DNA of 64,000 bases from Alloprevotella sp. OH1205_COT-284 (GTDB lineage Bacteria > Bacteroidota > Bacteroidia > Bacteroidales > Bacteroidaceae), in NCBI RefSeq assembly GCF_003859795.1, contig NZ_RQYI01000010.1:1-64000 (forward strand), written 5' to 3'. This document shows, in pieces, positions 61,766-64,000 of the stretch (position 1 is its first letter; each line of letters starts with the position of its first letter). The position numbers and the translations under genes are program-made. The notes under the pieces were generated by a model, which was given only the letters and a program-made list of their open reading frames with translations, ran no database searches and had not been told where the DNA came from.

Positions 61766-61879
61766 AGGTAAGTAGATTTAAGAAGGTTTTCAAGGGAAGA
61801 GTTCACCGACCGTACATGCAGTACAAGAAACTACAGCGAAACCATGGTAGCAGAACAGCTCAACTTTGCATTAACCGGA

Positions 61880-61910
61880 CAAAGATAACACAAAGTGAGG
61901 AAATCTCCAA
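61880..61910 (-). promoter_or_regulatory. Promoter of the transporter-GH130 operon
   Basis: The minus strand reads TTG (61910-61908), 20 bp, TATCTTTG (61887-61880). The remaining intergenic DNA (61766-62018) shows no gene. Confidence 0.55.
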
Positions 61911-62018
61911 TCAAAGCCGAAAAAACATGCACACTTTCGCTTCGGTTCGCCCTGCCGTTGCACACCCGACGGGTTGCGCCCTACTCCGCTCTCGCCCGCA
62001 TCGTCAAGTCACATCATA

Positions 62019-62066
62019 AAAAAAGAGTGTGCCCAAACCGTCCTTGCGTCGGAACACACTTCTTTT
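62019..62066 (-). terminator. Terminator of the WaaP-type kinase gene
   Basis: AAAAAAGAGTGTG pairs with CACACTTCTTTTT around a ~20-nt loop. The minus strand ends in a run of seven T. It lies 47 bp past the stop codon. Confidence 0.65.
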
Positions 62067-62112
62067 TCTTATGGTCATTCGTCGGCGACAAGGACGATGT
62101 TTTGATGACGTC

Positions 62113-62835
62113 TCATTCCTGTTCCGGTTTTCGCGTATTATACTGCGTGCGTGCCTCGTTGATCAAAGCGATGCAACGCAAGGCGTCGGCATTGCGAGCT
62201 TGGGCATAGAGTTGTCCGAGATGATTGAAAAACTCCTCCGAACCTTCGAGGCGGGCAAAGTTTTGACATCCCTTTTCAATGCTCACGGCGCGGCCGCACT
62301 TCATGGAGTTGGTGTCGATCAAGGTGAAGTGAATGCGATCGCCGACACGATCGAAGAGGATATTGTCGGCCGAGAAATCGCGATGCAGGAAGCCGTTTTT
62401 ATGCAATTTGGCGGTATAAGCGGCAAAACTCCGGGTCACTTCTTCGCGAAACTCCGGATCGAGCGAGACAAGATCCCTCATCGTGTAGCGATAATCGGAA
62501 TAAAGACACACAAAGTAGTAGGTCGAACTGAGCCAACTTCTTCGATACGTCACGAACGCCACAGGATCGGGACTTTCAAACCCCCGCTCTCTTAGCAAGA
62601 ACGGACTGAAATAGGCCTTTTTGGCTTTGTTCGATTTATAGATGCGCGTGGCCAGACGATGAGTCAGCGGCATCGTGCCGTAGCGTTTCACCACGAGCGT
62701 CAGCCCTTCCACTTTAAGTATGCGCAACACGTTTCGCCCGCGATGCAGCTCGCGCCCTTCGCGTTCAAAATGCTCATCGATGTGTTCAAGATAGGCTTGA
62801 AGATGTTGGTATTTGGGGTTGAGAACGATACGCAT
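62113..62835 (-). CDS. Lipopolysaccharide core (Kdo/WaaP-type) kinase
   Basis: The 240-residue protein kinase-like enzyme has an ATP lysine candidate at Lys50 (LTLVVKRYG), the catalytic loop HRDFSADNILF (His151, Asp153, Asn158) and the metal site Asp174 in LIDTNSM. This pattern fits the Kdo/WaaP family that phosphorylates lipid A-core sugars on the inner membrane face. The start codon overlaps the fhs stop by one base (TAATG), so it is translationally coupled to fhs, an unexpected pairing. Confidence 0.85.
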   Translation of the reverse strand: MRIVLNPKYQHLQAYLEHIDEHFEREGRELHRGRNVLRILKVEGLTLVVKRYGTMPLTHRLATRIYKSNKAKKAYFSPFLLRERGFESPDPVAFVTYRRSWLSSTYYFVCLYSDYRYTMRDLVSLDPEFREEVTRSFAAYTAKLHKNGFLHRDFSADNILFDRVGDRIHFTLIDTNSMKCGRAVSIEKGCQNFARLEGSEEFFNHLGQLYAQARNADALRCIALINEARTQYNTRKPEQE

Positions 62836-64000
62836 TAACTTAAACCGATTATTTCACCATTAGTGTAATCAATGTGCAGTGCCTGCGGAGCTTTGGGCAG
62901 TCCGGGCATGCGAAGAATGTCGCCGGCGATGGCCACTATCATTTCCGCTCCGGCATTGATGACGACATCTCGAATGAGAATTTCAAATCCCTCCACCGCG
63001 CCATACTGTTTGGGATCGGCCGAAAACGAGAATTGCGTTTTGGCGATGCACACGGGAAAATGTCCCATGCCTCCGGATTCGGCAAGGCGTATGCGGTCAA
63101 GGGCGGGCTTGGCAAAAGAGACATTGGCCGCACCATAAATTTCGCGAGCCACTTTTTCGATTTTCGTGCGCAACGGCGCATCGTCGTCATAGACAAAACG
63201 AAGCGGAGCCGAGGGATTTTTTTCGATGGTTTCGACCACGACACGCGCCATTTCGGCCGCACCGGCTCCTCCTTCGGCATAAGCATTGTTGATCACGAAG
63301 GGGGCATTCAGTTCCTCCTCGCAATGGCTGCGCAGCAACGCCATTTCCTCATCGGTGTCGGCGGCGAAGCGATTGAACACCACGACCACACTCTGCCCGA
63401 AAGAGCGCAGATTGCGAACGTGCTTGTCGAGATTGGCCAAACCTCGACGGAGGCCTTCAAGGTTAGGCTCTTGAATGAGATCGAGCTGAACGCCGCCATG
63501 CATCTTCAAACCTTGCGCCGTAGCCACGATGACGGTCAGATCGGGTTGCAGACCGCCTTTGCGACACTTGATGTCATAAAACTTCTCCGCTCCCAAGTCG
63601 GCACCAAAGCCGGCTTCGGTAATGGTATATTCGGAGTGCGACAAGGCCATTCTTGTGGCGATGAGCGAGTTGCAGCCGTGGGCGATATTGGCAAAAGGCC
63701 CGCCGTGTACAAATGCGGGGGTGTTTTCGGTGGTCTGCACCAAGTTGGGTTGGAGTGCGTCTTTAAGCAACACCATGATCGAACCGGCCACGCCGAGATC
63801 TTTCACGGTGAAAGGCGTTCCGTCGAAACGATAGCCGAGCACGATTTGCTCAATGCGGCGACGGAGGTCGGCCTCATCGGAGGCCAGACACAGAATGGCC
63901 ATCAGTTCGCTGGCCGGCGTGATATCGAAACCGGCTTGCGTTTCCACTCCGTTGGCCGCAGGGCCGAGGCCGGTGACGATGCTGCGCAGGGAGCGATCGT
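62835..64000 (-). CDS. fhs: Formate--tetrahydrofolate ligase (partial, C-terminal part)
   Basis: The open frame runs off the right edge, so the N-terminus with the P-loop is outside the window; ~388 residues are visible, of about 555 expected. Recognisable parts are [53 protein letters not shown] and [20 protein letters not shown]. The enzyme makes 10-formyl-THF from formate, THF and ATP for one-carbon metabolism. The end of the frame is TAA at 62835-62837. Confidence 0.97.
   Translation of the reverse strand, partial: DRSLRSIVTGLGPAANGVETQAGFDITPASELMAILCLASDEADLRRRIEQIVLGYRFDGTPFTVKDLGVAGSIMVLLKDALQPNLVQTTENTPAFVHGGPFANIAHGCNSLIATRMALSHSEYTITEAGFGADLGAEKFYDIKCRKGGLQPDLTVIVATAQGLKMHGGVQLDLIQEPNLEGLRRGLANLDKHVRNLRSFGQSVVVVFNRFAADTDEEMALLRSHCEEELNAPFVINNAYAEGGAGAAEMARVVVETIEKNPSAPLRFVYDDDAPLRTKIEKVAREIYGAANVSFAKPALDRIRLAESGGMGHFPVCIAKTQFSFSADPKQYGAVEGFEILIRDVVINAGAEMIVAIAGDILRMPGLPKAPQALHIDYTNGEIIGLS

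Overview
The window is chromosomal DNA of a member of the Bacteroidota, most likely order Bacteroidales (Prevotellaceae or Porphyromonadaceae type). Three observations support this. Promoter boxes read TTTG, 19-20 bp, TAnnTTTG. Secreted enzymes end in type IX secretion-like tails (YDLSGRR...KGI.I..GK). The gene set includes a type VI-B CRISPR locus, GH92/GH95/GH31/GH130 glycosidases, a DPP IV-type S9 peptidase and a THUMP methyltransferase with a basic tail. The genus cannot be fixed from sequence alone.

Layout. 1-1024: repeats and non-coding DNA, possibly touching the end of an IS21-type element to the left. 1025-5700: AT-rich type VI-B CRISPR locus, all on the minus strand: a small membrane protein, Cas13b, then an array of 11 repeats and 10 spacers, with no cas1/cas2. 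5780-11858: a receiver/PEP-synthase-like protein and alaS. 12196-22949: three large secreted glycan enzymes (GH16, GH95, and GH31 with dockerin and cohesin-like modules), each with its own terminator. 23399-25678: malic enzyme MaeB. 25679-26664: non-coding repeats. 26665-30962: arsC-like, GH92 mannosidase, rsgA, frr. 31079-35242: sulfatase and priA. 35388-39875: rnhB, ybjQ, sufS, sufD, sufC (sufB not adjacent). 40301-43433: ybeY, ruvB, rpsT, tRNA-Glu, recO. 43676-48955: DUF1634/TauE exporter pair, rRNA methyltransferase, DPP IV. 50136-55082: topA, aroK, speA. 55633-59187: ECF sigma factor, probable anti-sigma protein and two unknown exported proteins. 59302-61765: GH130 and a GPH sugar transporter. 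62113-64000: WaaP-type kinase and the 3' part of fhs.

How it fits together. The cell scavenges host or plant glycans (fucose, alpha-mannose, N-glycan mannose, alpha-glucosides/xylosides, beta-glucans, sulfated sugars) and peptides. The enzymes are scattered among housekeeping genes, and no SusC/SusD pair is in view. The Cas13b locus is an RNA-targeting defence system with a three-helix membrane partner.

The least explained part is the intergenic DNA. It carries three families of interspersed repeats: a ~540 bp family (165-700 and 25915-26455), a ~490 bp family in inverted copies (18433-18919 and 49402-49893, with a remnant at 55229-55360), and a family of short tandem arrays with a 21-bp period at five or more sites. 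The first two contain paired stems conserved between copies.
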